DNA of 64,000 nt from Polaribacter sp. GTDB lineage: Bacteria > Bacteroidota > Bacteroidia > Flavobacteriales > Flavobacteriaceae. Shown piece by piece: positions 45,416 to 54,564 of this stretch. The number at the start of each line of letters is the position of its first letter. The first letter of the stretch is position 1. The notes beneath the pieces are model-generated. The model had not been told where the DNA came from. It did not search any database and saw only the letters and a program-made list of their open reading frames with translations. A program made the position numbers and the translations under genes. The stretch lies in NCBI RefSeq assembly GCF_024639685.1, contig NZ_JAHEHX010000019.1:496001-560000 (forward strand), read 5' to 3'.

Positions 45416-45724
45416 TTACTCTTCTAGTGTAATGTTTATTGTACTAGAAATTTTAATATTCTGACCTTTACTTTCTAAAGCTCTTAAAAAAGCTTTACCT
45501 ATTTTTTTATCAGTCATTAATTCTGTAATTCTAGAGTTATCATACAAACATTCATCATTAATATTTCCTTCAGTTTTAGATAATCTCTGAATTTTATGAA
45601 AATTAATTTTTACGTTTAATACATCATTAATAATGTTAAGAGCTTCTCCTTTAGTAAAAGTTCCTTCAATTAATTGAATACTTTTTTGTTTTGTTTCTGT
45701 TGATGTTACTGCAGATTCGTTCAT
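45416..45724 (-). CDS. Conserved small protein associated with the SbtA locus (102 residues)
   Basis: A 102-residue soluble acidic protein with no signal peptide. LIEGTFTKGEALNIINDVLN (about residues 18-37) and KINFHKIQRLS are the conserved-looking parts, and it ends IKISSTINITLEE. Similar proteins in Bacteroidota are conserved hypotheticals. It lies between the dead bicarbonate permease (same strand, downstream) and the dead LysR gene (divergent) yet has no stop or frameshift. It may have a function independent of transport, or decay may have begun elsewhere first. It is not PII-like by sequence. Confidence 0.65.
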   Translation of the reverse strand: MNESAVTSTETKQKSIQLIEGTFTKGEALNIINDVLNVKINFHKIQRLSKTEGNINDECLYDNSRITELMTDKKIGKAFLRALESKGQNIKISSTINITLEE

Positions 45725-45800
45725 GGTTACTTATTTATTTTTCGATTTTATTTGAATTAGATGTTTTAATAAAAAGAATCATTAAGATAATTGATTCACA

Positions 45801-46578
45801 AATGAGCAATTATTTATGTCTCAACCAGCTATTTCAATATAACTCAAAAACTTTCAAGATCAATTTAAATTACCCTTATTTGAAATTGTAGGAAGAAAAT
45901 TATATATCACAGAATTTGGTAATGAAATCGCAAAAGCTGCCACAAAAATTTTAGATGAAGTGCAAGCTATTAACTATAAGTCTAACTTGTTTGAAGGAAA
46001 ACTAGCCGGTAAATTAAACTTATCCATTGTTTCTACAGCAAAATATGCTATGCCCTATTTTTAAACAGATTTTATTAAAAAAAATGATAGTGTAGATGTA
46101 ACTATGGATGTTACAAACAAAATGTCTGTTATTAGAGCCTTAGAAAATAATGAGTGAGATTTTGCTATGGTTTCTACCATCCCAAAAAAATTAAAGATTG
46201 AAAGGATTGAATTAATGAGCAATCAAATGTTTTTTGTGGCTGGTAAGGATTATAAAGTTGAAGGCAAAGAAGTAAATATCAAAAATTTAAATAAATCAAT
46301 CTTTTTGTTCAGAGAAAATGGAGTTAACCTCTAATGAAGCAGTAAAACAAGCAGTTATAGCTGGATTAGGAATTTCAATTATGCCTATAATAGGAATACA
46401 AAAAGCACTAAAAAATGGTGAGTTACAAATTTTGAATATTAAAGGGTTACCTTTAGAAACTAACTGGAATCTAATTTGGTTAAAATCTAAAAACTTGTCT
46501 AATGTTGCAAAAGCTTTTAGAGATTATATTGCTCATCATAAAGGCGAAATAATAAAAAAACAATTTCAAATCGATTAA
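45801..46578 (+). pseudogene. LysR-family transcriptional regulator, multiply disrupted
   Basis: The helix-turn-helix end is readable as EQLFMSQPAISI, followed by TAA at 45840, then LKNFQDQFKLPLFEIVGRKL. The same frame holds TAA at 46062 (after KYAMPYF) and TGA at 46155 (after IRALENNE). After FLFRENG the frame is lost, and about 20 residues seem deleted before the C-terminus resumes at 46318 as MELTSNEAVKQAVIAGLGIS. The N-terminal helix upstream of 45801 is also broken by stops. The regulator is dead; it would have controlled the divergent bicarbonate locus. Confidence 0.85.
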
Positions 46579-47814
46579 TTAAGCAAATTTTATAGATAAA
46601 GAAGGCTTGATTTTAGTAATAATATAAGAAGGGATTATTAACATTAAGAAGCATAATAATAAAGTACCTAAATTAAGCAAAAAGATAGACCAAAAAGAAA
46701 TATAAACAGGAAGTGTTGTTACATAATATGTTTCTGGATCAAGTGTGATAACCTGAAAATAATACTGTATTAATAAAATCCCAAAACCAATAAGGTTACC
46801 CCAAAACAAACCCTTTAAAATTAAATAGAACGCATTGTATAAGAATATTTTTCGAATACTTGTGTTTTGACTTCCTAACGCCTTTAAAATTCCAATCATC
46901 TGTACCTTTTCTAGTATTAATACCAAAAGGGCAGTAATCATATTTATACCAGCAATAAAAATCATAATTGCAATAATAAACCACACATTGTTATCAAACA
47001 GTGCAATCCAATCAAATACATTAGGGTAACTCTGCTTAATTGTTTTACTATTTAAGATACTACCTATTTCTGCATTAATCTCCTTCCCTTTTATTTCGAT
47101 ATCGTCAAAATTATTTAAAACTACTTCAAAACCGCCTACCTGGTTTTGAGTCCATTTGTTTAATTTTTGTACCTCTCTAATGTCACCAATCATCATGTTT
47201 TTGTCAAACTGAGCAAAACCTGAATTATAAATCCCTTTAATTATGTACTTTCTATTAGAAGGTAATTTACTTGTTGCTGTCTTTACAAAAGTAGCTGTAA
47301 TAGTATCATTTAACTTTAAGTTTAAACGATTGGCGATTGTTTTTGAGAGCAAAACACCTTTTGTTCTTGATTGTTTAAAATTTGGAAAAACTCCTTCTAT
47401 TAGGTATTCTTTAAAAAATGACCAATCATAATCTGTAGAAACCCCTTTAAAAACAATACCTTCAAAATCTGTATTAGTTCTAAGAATACCCACTTTACTT
47501 GCAAATATTTGAACATTTTTTATCCCTTTAATAGTATTAAATTTCGGATAAAAAGGCTGTTCTTTTAAAATTGGTGTTGTGGAAACATCAGACTGATTGG
47601 TATCATAATTTACAATTTGAACATGACCTTTAAAACCAGCCATTTTATCTCTAATTTTATATTGTAAACCAGAACCAGTAGCCACAGCAATAAGCATAAT
47701 TATAATACCCAAGGCAATTGCAGTAATTGCAATTTTTATTATTGGAGATGATATGCTATTTTTATACTTTTTGCCAGCAATAATACGTTTTGCAATAAAT
47801 AACTCGTAATTCAA
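46579..47814 (-). CDS. LolC/LolE-like ABC transporter permease
   Basis: A 411-residue inner-membrane protein with one N-terminal helix (IAITAIALGIIIMLIAVATG), a large periplasmic domain (about 50-270) and three C-terminal helices, the FtsX/MacB-type layout. The start MNYELFIAKRIIAGKKYKN is typical of LolE-like permeases in Bacteroidota. It probably works in lipoprotein release with the LolD-like ATPase at 1878, although not adjacent. Its stop abuts the end of the LysR pseudogene, and its start is only 4 bp from the divergent NamZ start. Confidence 0.85.
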   Translation of the reverse strand: MNYELFIAKRIIAGKKYKNSISSPIIKIAITAIALGIIIMLIAVATGSGLQYKIRDKMAGFKGHVQIVNYDTNQSDVSTTPILKEQPFYPKFNTIKGIKNVQIFASKVGILRTNTDFEGIVFKGVSTDYDWSFFKEYLIEGVFPNFKQSRTKGVLLSKTIANRLNLKLNDTITATFVKTATSKLPSNRKYIIKGIYNSGFAQFDKNMMIGDIREVQKLNKWTQNQVGGFEVVLNNFDDIEIKGKEINAEIGSILNSKTIKQSYPNVFDWIALFDNNVWFIIAIMIFIAGINMITALLVLILEKVQMIGILKALGSQNTSIRKIFLYNAFYLILKGLFWGNLIGFGILLIQYYFQVITLDPETYYVTTLPVYISFWSIFLLNLGTLLLCFLMLIIPSYIITKIKPSLSIKFA

Positions 47815-47818
47815 ACTA

Positions 47819-49087
47819 ATGATTCTTTTTAATCTTCGTAAAAGTACCTATTTATTTTTGTTTTTACTGATGAATTTCCAGCTCATTTCTTGTGCTCAAA
47901 AATTACAAAATAATAAAATTGCCATTAAAAAATCAGATGAAAAAATTCAAGAAATCATAACTGCTGCCAATAGAATTGATTTATATTTTAGTTTATTGCA
48001 GAATAAAAATATAGCTATTGTTGCTAATCAAACATCAGTTATTCAAAAGCTTCAAAGAGCTGAAGCAGCTTCAAATGTAATGGGTTCTAAAAAAGTAACT
48101 CAACACTTAGTAGATTTCCTTAACAATAAAAAAAACATAAATATCCAAAAGGTTTTTGCTCCTGAACATGGCTTCAGAGGTAAAGCAGACGCTGCAGAAT
48201 TAGTTAAAGATGGTAAAGATTCTAAAACAGGCTTACCCATAATTTCTTTATATGGCAAAAACAAAAAACCCACTGCAGAACAACTTAAAAACATAGATAT
48301 TGTTGTTTTCGATATTCAAGATGTGGGTGTACGTTTTTATACATATATATCAACATTACATTACGTAATGGAAGCTTGTGCAGAATTAAATATTCCTTTA
48401 CTTATTTTAGACAGACCAAATCCTAACGCACATTATATTGATGGGCCAATTTTAGAAAAAGAACATGCAAGTTTTGTAGGTAAACATCCTGTGCCTGTTG
48501 TTTATGGGATGACTATAGGTGAATATGGACAAATGATAAATGGAGAAAAATGGTTAAAAAACGGAATTCAATGTGATTTAGAAGTGATTCCACTAAAAAA
48601 TTACAATCATAATTCCAATTATAGTTTAACAATTAGACCATCACCAAACTTACCAAATGACAAGTCTATAAACCTCTATCCTAGTTTAGGTTTTTTCGAA
48701 GGGACAACTATAAACGCTGGTAGAGGAACTAAGTTTCAATTCCAAAGATATGGGGCTCCTTATTTTCCAAAAACAGATTTTAACTATACTCCTCAAGCAA
48801 ATTTTGGAGCAAAGTATCCTAAACATAAAAACAAAACTTGTTATGGAGTAGATGTATCTGATACAGAAAAATTATCAGCAATAAATTTAGAATGGTTAAT
48901 AGATGCTTATCAAAAAACACCAAAAAACGAGATTTTTTTTGGTAGTACTTTTACCATTCATGCAGGTAATACAAAATTACAACGCCAAATAGAAAAAGGT
49001 TTATCAGCAAAAGAAATTCGCGGAATTTGGCAGAAAGATTTAGAGGAATTCAAAAAAATTAGAAGTAAATACTTAATCTACAAGTAA
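47819..49087 (+). CDS. DUF1343 lipoprotein, exo-beta-N-acetylmuramidase NamZ family
   Basis: A 422-residue exported protein. The N-terminus MILFNLRKSTYLFLFLLMNF then QLISCAQK forms a lipoprotein signal with lipobox LISC. The mature domain carries VVFDIQDVGVRFYTYISTLH, DRPNPNAHYIDGPIL, VYGMTIGEYGQMINGE and FFEGTTINAGRGTKFQFQ, hallmarks of the NamZ/DUF1343 glycosidase family that trims N-acetylmuramic acid from peptidoglycan fragments. The ATG is separated from the divergent permease start by only 4 bp, so its promoter lies inside the permease gene. Confidence 0.87.
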   Translation: MILFNLRKSTYLFLFLLMNFQLISCAQKLQNNKIAIKKSDEKIQEIITAANRIDLYFSLLQNKNIAIVANQTSVIQKLQRAEAASNVMGSKKVTQHLVDFLNNKKNINIQKVFAPEHGFRGKADAAELVKDGKDSKTGLPIISLYGKNKKPTAEQLKNIDIVVFDIQDVGVRFYTYISTLHYVMEACAELNIPLLILDRPNPNAHYIDGPILEKEHASFVGKHPVPVVYGMTIGEYGQMINGEKWLKNGIQCDLEVIPLKNYNHNSNYSLTIRPSPNLPNDKSINLYPSLGFFEGTTINAGRGTKFQFQRYGAPYFPKTDFNYTPQANFGAKYPKHKNKTCYGVDVSDTEKLSAINLEWLIDAYQKTPKNEIFFGSTFTIHAGNTKLQRQIEKGLSAKEIRGIWQKDLEEFKKIRSKYLIYK

Positions 49088-49088
49088 T

Positions 49089-49613
49089 TTATTTTCTCTT
49101 TTTCTTCACATTATACTCATATGGTAAAGCCTTTTTCAAGTTTTCTACTATTGCATAAGTTGCAGGACAAACAAATATATTTGCAATAGTTAAATCGGTA
49201 ATCTGTATAAATTTCTTTCGGTTCGTATGAGGGTACTCTGAACATGCTTTTGGACGAACATCGTAAATAAAACATGTATTATCGGATTCGTCTAAAAAAA
49301 CACAAGGAGACGATTTTAGCACCATAAAATCATCTGTATCTCTCTCAAGGTATTGATTTGTAAAAACGGCAACCTTCATTTTTAAATGCTTTGCGATCCT
49401 TTCTATATCCTTTACTGTGAATATAGGACTAGTTGTTTTACAACAATTACCACAGGCCAAACAATCAGTTTTTTTAAACTCCTTATCATGCAATTCTTGC
49501 ATCACATAATCTAAATTCTTAGGAGTACGCTTTCTTAAGTTTGCAAAATACTTTTTGTTTTCTTTATGTGCTTCTTTAGCTAAACTTGGTAATTGTTCTA
49601 CTTGTTTTTGCAT
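49089..49613 (-). CDS. YkgJ-family cysteine-cluster protein
   Basis: A 174-residue putative Zn/Fe-chelating protein. Cysteines cluster in KTDCLACGNCCKTTSPIF, then CVFLDESDNTCFIYDVRPKAC and VCPATYAIV near the end. Family members are predicted metal-binding proteins with no well-defined reaction; some act in protein modification. It is convergent with the NamZ gene (1-bp gap) and divergent from argS. Confidence 0.87.
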   Translation of the reverse strand: MQKQVEQLPSLAKEAHKENKKYFANLRKRTPKNLDYVMQELHDKEFKKTDCLACGNCCKTTSPIFTVKDIERIAKHLKMKVAVFTNQYLERDTDDFMVLKSSPCVFLDESDNTCFIYDVRPKACSEYPHTNRKKFIQITDLTIANIFVCPATYAIVENLKKALPYEYNVKKKRK

Positions 49614-49690
49614 CCGATAAAATTACAATAATTCCCTTTAAAAATATGCTTATTTTGTGTATTTTCGCATCTTAATTTTTTAAGGGGTTT

Positions 49691-51466
49691 ATGAATATTC
49701 AGCACATAATAGAAAACAGCGTAAAAAAAGGTTTTTCAACCTTATATTATACAGAAATTCCTTCAGTAGAATTCCAAGCAACTCGCAAAGAATTCGAAGG
49801 CGATATTACTGTTGTTGTTTTTCCAATGTTACGTTTTAAGAAAGGTAACCCTCTTCAAATAGGAGAAGATTTAGGAAAATACCTAGTAGAGAATGTTACA
49901 GAAATCAACAATTATAATGTAGTAAAAGGCTTCTTGAACCTAGTAGTTGCAGATGCTTTTTATTTAGATTTTTTCAATTCTATCTATAATGAAGCAAATT
50001 TTGGAACTGTTGCTCAAAAAGATGATGAAAAAGCAATTATGGTAGAGTATTCGTCTCCTAACACAAACAAACCTTTACACTTAGGTCATGTTCGTAATAA
50101 TTTATTAGGATTTTCAGTTTCTGAAATTATAAAAGCGGCTGGTAAAAAAGTGTATAAAACTCAAATTATAAACGATAGAGGAATTCATATCTGTAAGTCT
50201 ATGCTGGCTTGGCAAAAATTTGGAGAAGGTGAAACACCTGAATCTACAGGTTTAAAAGGTGATAAGCTAGTTGGGAATTATTATGTAAAATTTGACCAAG
50301 AATACAAAAAAGAAATTGCACAACTAATAGCTGAAGGTAAAACTGAAGAGGAGGCTAAAAAAGAAGCTCCTTTATTAGTAGAAGCTCAAGAAATGCTTAG
50401 AAAATGGGAAGCAGGAAATAAAGTTATAGTTTCACTTTGGAAAGAGATGAATGGTTGGGTTTATGATGGTTTTGATACTACTTATAAAAATATGGGTGTA
50501 GATTTTGATACACTTTATTACGAAAGTGATACTTATTTATTAGGTAAAGATGTTGTTGCGCAAGGCATAGAAAAAAGAGTATTTTTCAAGAAAGAAGATG
50601 GTTCTGTTTGGTGTGATTTAACTGATGAAGGTTTGGATGAAAAAATTGTTTTACGTTCAGATGGCACAGCAGTTTATATGACACAAGATATTGGTACTGC
50701 TATACAACGTGTAAAAGATTTTGAAGATGTTGGTGGTATGGTTTATACTGTTGGTAATGAGCAAGATTATCATTTTCAGGTGTTATTTTTGATATTAAAA
50801 AAACTAGGTTTTGATTGGGCAAAACAATTGCACCATTTAAGTTATGGAATGGTAGATTTACCTTCTGGTAAAATGAAATCTAGAGAGGGTACTGTAGTTG
50901 ATGCAGACGATTTAATGTTAGAAATGACTGCTACTGCAAAAGAAATTTCTGAAGAACTTGGAAAACTAGATGGGTATTCTGAAAATGAAAAAAATGAATT
51001 GTACAAAACAATTGGTTTAGGAGCGTTAAAGTATTTTGTTCTAAAGGTAGACCCGAAAAAAAGAATCTTGTTTGACCCAAAATCTTCAGTAGATTTTCAA
51101 GGAAATACTGGACCTTTTATACAGTACACTTATGCTAGAATTCAATCTATCATAAGAAAATCTACATTTGATTATTCTAATTCAGTAACTATAGATTTAC
51201 ACGAAAAGGAAAAGGAATTGCTTAAACAATTGGCATTGTTCCCAGAAACTATTCAGCAAGCAGCAGCAAATTACTCACCTGCTGTAGTTGCAAATTACAC
51301 ATACGATTTAGTTAAGGAATTCAATTCATTTTATCAAAATGTATCTATTTTAGGAGAAGAAAATCAAGACAAGAAAATATTTAGAGTTCAATTATCTAAA
51401 AAAGTAGCAGATACTATTAAAATTGCATTTTCATTATTAGGAATTCAAGTTCCTGAAAGAATGTAA
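49691..51466 (+). CDS. argS: Arginyl-tRNA synthetase
   Basis: A 591-residue class I synthetase. The Add-1 N-terminal domain occupies about residues 1-110. The HIGH-equivalent motif is SSPNTNKPLHLGHVRN (about 120-135). KMSKS is replaced by GKMKSREG, as is normal for ArgRS. The anticodon-binding domain ends in the family-typical LGIQVPERM. It is preceded by TATTTTCG, a near-consensus -7 element, around 49659. Confidence 0.97.
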   Translation: MNIQHIIENSVKKGFSTLYYTEIPSVEFQATRKEFEGDITVVVFPMLRFKKGNPLQIGEDLGKYLVENVTEINNYNVVKGFLNLVVADAFYLDFFNSIYNEANFGTVAQKDDEKAIMVEYSSPNTNKPLHLGHVRNNLLGFSVSEIIKAAGKKVYKTQIINDRGIHICKSMLAWQKFGEGETPESTGLKGDKLVGNYYVKFDQEYKKEIAQLIAEGKTEEEAKKEAPLLVEAQEMLRKWEAGNKVIVSLWKEMNGWVYDGFDTTYKNMGVDFDTLYYESDTYLLGKDVVAQGIEKRVFFKKEDGSVWCDLTDEGLDEKIVLRSDGTAVYMTQDIGTAIQRVKDFEDVGGMVYTVGNEQDYHFQVLFLILKKLGFDWAKQLHHLSYGMVDLPSGKMKSREGTVVDADDLMLEMTATAKEISEELGKLDGYSENEKNELYKTIGLGALKYFVLKVDPKKRILFDPKSSVDFQGNTGPFIQYTYARIQSIIRKSTFDYSNSVTIDLHEKEKELLKQLALFPETIQQAAANYSPAVVANYTYDLVKEFNSFYQNVSILGEENQDKKIFRVQLSKKVADTIKIAFSLLGIQVPERM

Positions 51467-51548
51467 CAATAAAAAGTAAAACTTTTAAATTCAACAATCA
51501 TTGTTTAATTTTGTCACGTTATAAAGACCAAATAAGAAAAAATATAAA

Positions 51549-52937
51549 ATGAAATACGACATCATCATTATTGGAAGTGGACCTGGAGGATATGTAACAG
51601 GAATTAGAGCATCTCAACTAGGTTTTAAAGTAGCAATAGTAGAAAAAGAATCTTTAGGAGGTATTTGTTTAAACTGGGGTTGTATTCCTACAAAAGCACT
51701 ATTAAAATCTGCTCAAGTTTACGACTACCTTAAGCACGTAGATGAATATGGTTTAAAAGCTGAAGTTATAGATAAAGATTTTAATGCCGTAATAAAAAGA
51801 AGTAGAGGGGTTGCAGACGGTATGAGTAAAGGTGTGCAATTCTTAATGAAAAAAAATAAAATTGATATAATAAACGGTTTTGGTAAAATAAAAACTGGAA
51901 AAAAAGTAGCTGTTACTGCAGAAGATGGTAGTGTTACAGAATACTCTGCAGATAACATAATTATTGCAACTGGAGCACGTTCTAGAGAATTACCTAACCT
52001 TCCACAAGATGGGGGAAAAGTAATTGGGTATAGAAAGGCAATGACATTGCCTAAACAACCAAAATCAATGATTGTAGTTGGTTCTGGTGCAATTGGTGTA
52101 GAGTTCGCTCATTTTTACAATACTATGGGCACAGAAGTTACAATTGTAGAGTACATGCCAAACCTTGTGCCAGTCGAGGATATTGATATTTCTAAACAAT
52201 TTGAACGCTCTATTAAAAAATCTGGTATAAAAGTAATGACTAATTCTTCAGTTGAATCTGTAGATACTAGTGGTAAAGGAGTAGTTGCAACTGTAAAGAC
52301 TAAAAAGGGTGAAGAAAAACTTGAAGCTGATGTTTTATTATCTGCAGTTGGAATAAAATCGAATATAGAAAATATAGGATTAGAAGATGTAGGTATTATC
52401 GTAGATAGAGATAAAATTTTAGTGAACGATTACTACCAAACAAATATTCCAGGTTATTATGCTATTGGAGATGTTGTTCCTGGACAAGCTCTAGCACATG
52501 TTGCCTCTGCAGAAGGTATTACTTGTGTAGAAAAATTAGCGGGTTTACATGTAGAACCAATTGATTATGGAAATGTTCCTGGATGTACTTATGCTACTCC
52601 AGAAATTGCATCTGTTGGATTAACAGAAGCAAAAGCAAAAGAAGCTGGGTACGATTTAAAGGTTGGTAAATTTCCTTTTTCTGCCTCAGGAAAAGCAAAA
52701 GCTGCAGGAACTCCTGATGGTTTTGTAAAAGTAATTTTTGACGCAAAGTATGGAGAATGGCTTGGTTGCCATATGATTGGAGCTGGTGTAACAGACATGA
52801 TTGCAGAAGCTGTACTAGGAAGAAAACTAGAAACAACAGGGCATGAAGTACTAAAAACAATACACCCCCACCCTACTATGAGTGAAGCAGTTATGGAAGC
52901 AGTTGCTGATGCCTATGATGAAGTTATTCATCTATAG
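51549..52937 (+). CDS. lpdA: Dihydrolipoyl dehydrogenase (E3)
   Basis: A 462-residue FAD disulfide oxidoreductase, the E3 subunit of pyruvate and 2-oxoglutarate dehydrogenase complexes. The FAD motif is IIGSGPGGYVTGIRA, the redox disulfide is GGICLNWGCIPTKALL, the NAD motif is VVGSGAIGVEFAHFY, and the C-terminal base is in HPHPTMSEAVMEA. It is 82 bp downstream of argS; the other complex subunits are not in this window. Confidence 0.96.
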   Translation: MKYDIIIIGSGPGGYVTGIRASQLGFKVAIVEKESLGGICLNWGCIPTKALLKSAQVYDYLKHVDEYGLKAEVIDKDFNAVIKRSRGVADGMSKGVQFLMKKNKIDIINGFGKIKTGKKVAVTAEDGSVTEYSADNIIIATGARSRELPNLPQDGGKVIGYRKAMTLPKQPKSMIVVGSGAIGVEFAHFYNTMGTEVTIVEYMPNLVPVEDIDISKQFERSIKKSGIKVMTNSSVESVDTSGKGVVATVKTKKGEEKLEADVLLSAVGIKSNIENIGLEDVGIIVDRDKILVNDYYQTNIPGYYAIGDVVPGQALAHVASAEGITCVEKLAGLHVEPIDYGNVPGCTYATPEIASVGLTEAKAKEAGYDLKVGKFPFSASGKAKAAGTPDGFVKVIFDAKYGEWLGCHMIGAGVTDMIAEAVLGRKLETTGHEVLKTIHPHPTMSEAVMEAVADAYDEVIHL

Positions 52938-52969
52938 ATTTTGACAGTTCAAAAAAAAAATAATCTTAA

Positions 52970-53095
52970 AAGAATTATCACAGTATTTTTGAAGAAATAT
53001 ATTTAGATAGAAGAAAAGCTAAAATGGGAAGTGAAGTCGATGGAGATTTAACACAACAAGGCTATTACATAGACAATGAAAAGACAGTTAGATAA
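52970..53095 (+). pseudogene. Orphan 41-codon reading frame, probable 3' gene remnant
   Basis: Between a stop at 52967 and a stop at 53093 the frame reads HSIFEEIYLDRRKAKMGSEV followed by DGDLTQQGYYIDNEKTVR. The composition (charged, helical, balanced) is much more protein-like than random AT-rich sequence. There is no good start except an internal ATG. I do not recognise the family. It looks like the C-terminal end of a deleted gene. Confidence 0.4.
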
Positions 53096-53110
53096 TATTT
53101 AATATTTTTT

Positions 53111-53713
53111 TTGATTACAAATATCCCAAAATTTAGAAGTATTCTTTTTAAAGCACTACTTAAACTTGTTATTGCAGGATGTTTTATTGGTCTTTTTAAA
53201 AAGCATGATTTGGCTATTGCTGTTCTTTTAATGGTTAAAATATGCTACAATTGTTACAAAGAAATACTAGCACCTAAAAAAAATAAAAACTGGCTTCTAC
53301 TTATAGGAATGTTTTTAACTGGCTTTGGCGGAATTGTTGGAGAAACCTGGGGTGTTACCAATGGATATTGGGAATATCATGAAGTAACAAAATCAATACC
53401 TTTATGGGTCCCTTTTGCTTGGATGTTAGTTTTTCACTTCTTGTACAAACTAGAGAGTAATTTAATTACACTTTTAGAAGAACAAACGCAAAAAAAAAAA
53501 ATTCTACTCGCTATAATTTTAGCACTTGTTTTACCTGCCTTTAGTGAAGTTATTACAATTCAATTAGGAGTTTGGACCTACTATTGGCCTTATCAAATTT
53601 TTGGAGTGCCTTTATATGCATTTCTGTGTTTACTTTTTGTGCATATGTTGGTCTATATCATTTTACACTTTATATGTAAGAGGTATAAAATAAACGATAT
53701 TGTCTATCACTAA
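53111..53713 (+). CDS. Six-helix integral membrane protein of unknown function
   Basis: A 200-residue protein with about six membrane segments, including LLLIGMFLTGFGGIVGE near residue 60, PLWVPFAWMLVFHFLY near 100, and a last helix around FLCLLFVHMLVYIIL. Conserved-looking residues GETWGVTNGYWEYHE and the later LGVWTYYWPYQIFGVPL are rich in Trp and Tyr, suggesting a lipid- or pigment-related enzyme fold, but I cannot name one. TTG start at 53111. The stop overlaps convergent rlmF by 4 bp. Confidence 0.7.
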   Translation: MITNIPKFRSILFKALLKLVIAGCFIGLFKKHDLAIAVLLMVKICYNCYKEILAPKKNKNWLLLIGMFLTGFGGIVGETWGVTNGYWEYHEVTKSIPLWVPFAWMLVFHFLYKLESNLITLLEEQTQKKKILLAIILALVLPAFSEVITIQLGVWTYYWPYQIFGVPLYAFLCLLFVHMLVYIILHFICKRYKINDIVYH

Positions 53714-54564
53714 AATCTCCAACAAGCTATTCTTGTCACTTTATTTCCTTGTTGCATAGGAATTACCTTAAATTCTTTAACACCTAGTTTTTTAGAAGAA
53801 GATTGTAAACTTTCTATATTATCTTTCTTAGAAACTAAGCTTGTAAACCATTTACTTTTTTTAGGCTGAAGAGAACTTTCATATAAATAGGTGTGCAAAA
53901 ATGCCTTTTCACCTCCTACATACCAAAGTTCATTGTTATTACCAGAAAAATTTCGAACAGCATTATTCCCTAAATTTCTACTTTTCCTTTTATTCGCACC
54001 TTGCGCTTCTTCTGCAGATTTATAAAAAGGAGGATTACACATTGTAGCAGAAAAGGAATCAACATCTTCCAAAATATCTTTTAAAATATGTGCTTCATTA
54101 AACTGCTGACGCAATTCTATTTGGTCTGTAAAGTTATTGTCATCTATAATTTCTTGAGCAGTATCTAATGAATCTAAATCAATATCTGTTGCTACAAACT
54201 TCCAATTATATTCTGCAACTCCTAAAAGCGGATAAATACAAGTTGCACCTGTACCAATATCTAAAATTTTAATCTCTTTTTCATCTAACAATAAATCCTT
54301 TAAATGATGAATATAATCTAATCTTCCAGGTATTGGAGGACACAAATTTTCATCTGGAAAATCCCAAACAGAAATAGTATCATAAGAGAATAGTAAAGCT
54401 TTATTTAATTCTTTTACAGCAATTGGATTCGAAAAATCGATAGTAACAGAATCGTATGTATTGGTGATTACAAATTCTTTTAAATTAGGATTTTGTTTCA
54501 CTAACAAATTTAAATCATACCCTTGATTAAATCTGTTTTTTGGATGAAGGCCTTTGTTTTTCAT
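53710..54564 (-). CDS. rlmF: 23S rRNA (adenine(1618)-N6)-methyltransferase
   Basis: A 284-residue class I SAM methyltransferase. The N-terminal LHPKNRFNQGYDLNLL is diagnostic for RlmF. The SAM motif is ILDIGTGATCIYPLLG and the catalytic motif NPPF occurs in SATMCNPPFYKSAEEA. It modifies A1618 in the ribosomal large subunit. Its ATG shares a base with the bshC stop, so it is the second gene of a bshC-rlmF unit. Confidence 0.93.
   Translation of the reverse strand: MKNKGLHPKNRFNQGYDLNLLVKQNPNLKEFVITNTYDSVTIDFSNPIAVKELNKALLFSYDTISVWDFPDENLCPPIPGRLDYIHHLKDLLLDEKEIKILDIGTGATCIYPLLGVAEYNWKFVATDIDLDSLDTAQEIIDDNNFTDQIELRQQFNEAHILKDILEDVDSFSATMCNPPFYKSAEEAQGANKRKSRNLGNNAVRNFSGNNNELWYVGGEKAFLHTYLYESSLQPKKSKWFTSLVSKKDNIESLQSSSKKLGVKEFKVIPMQQGNKVTRIACWRF

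Noticed and set aside
52594..52860. Leu-rich 88-codon minus-strand ORF inside lpdA
   Set aside because: Composition is an artefact of antisense GCA/GAA-rich codons; the lpdA frame is unambiguous.
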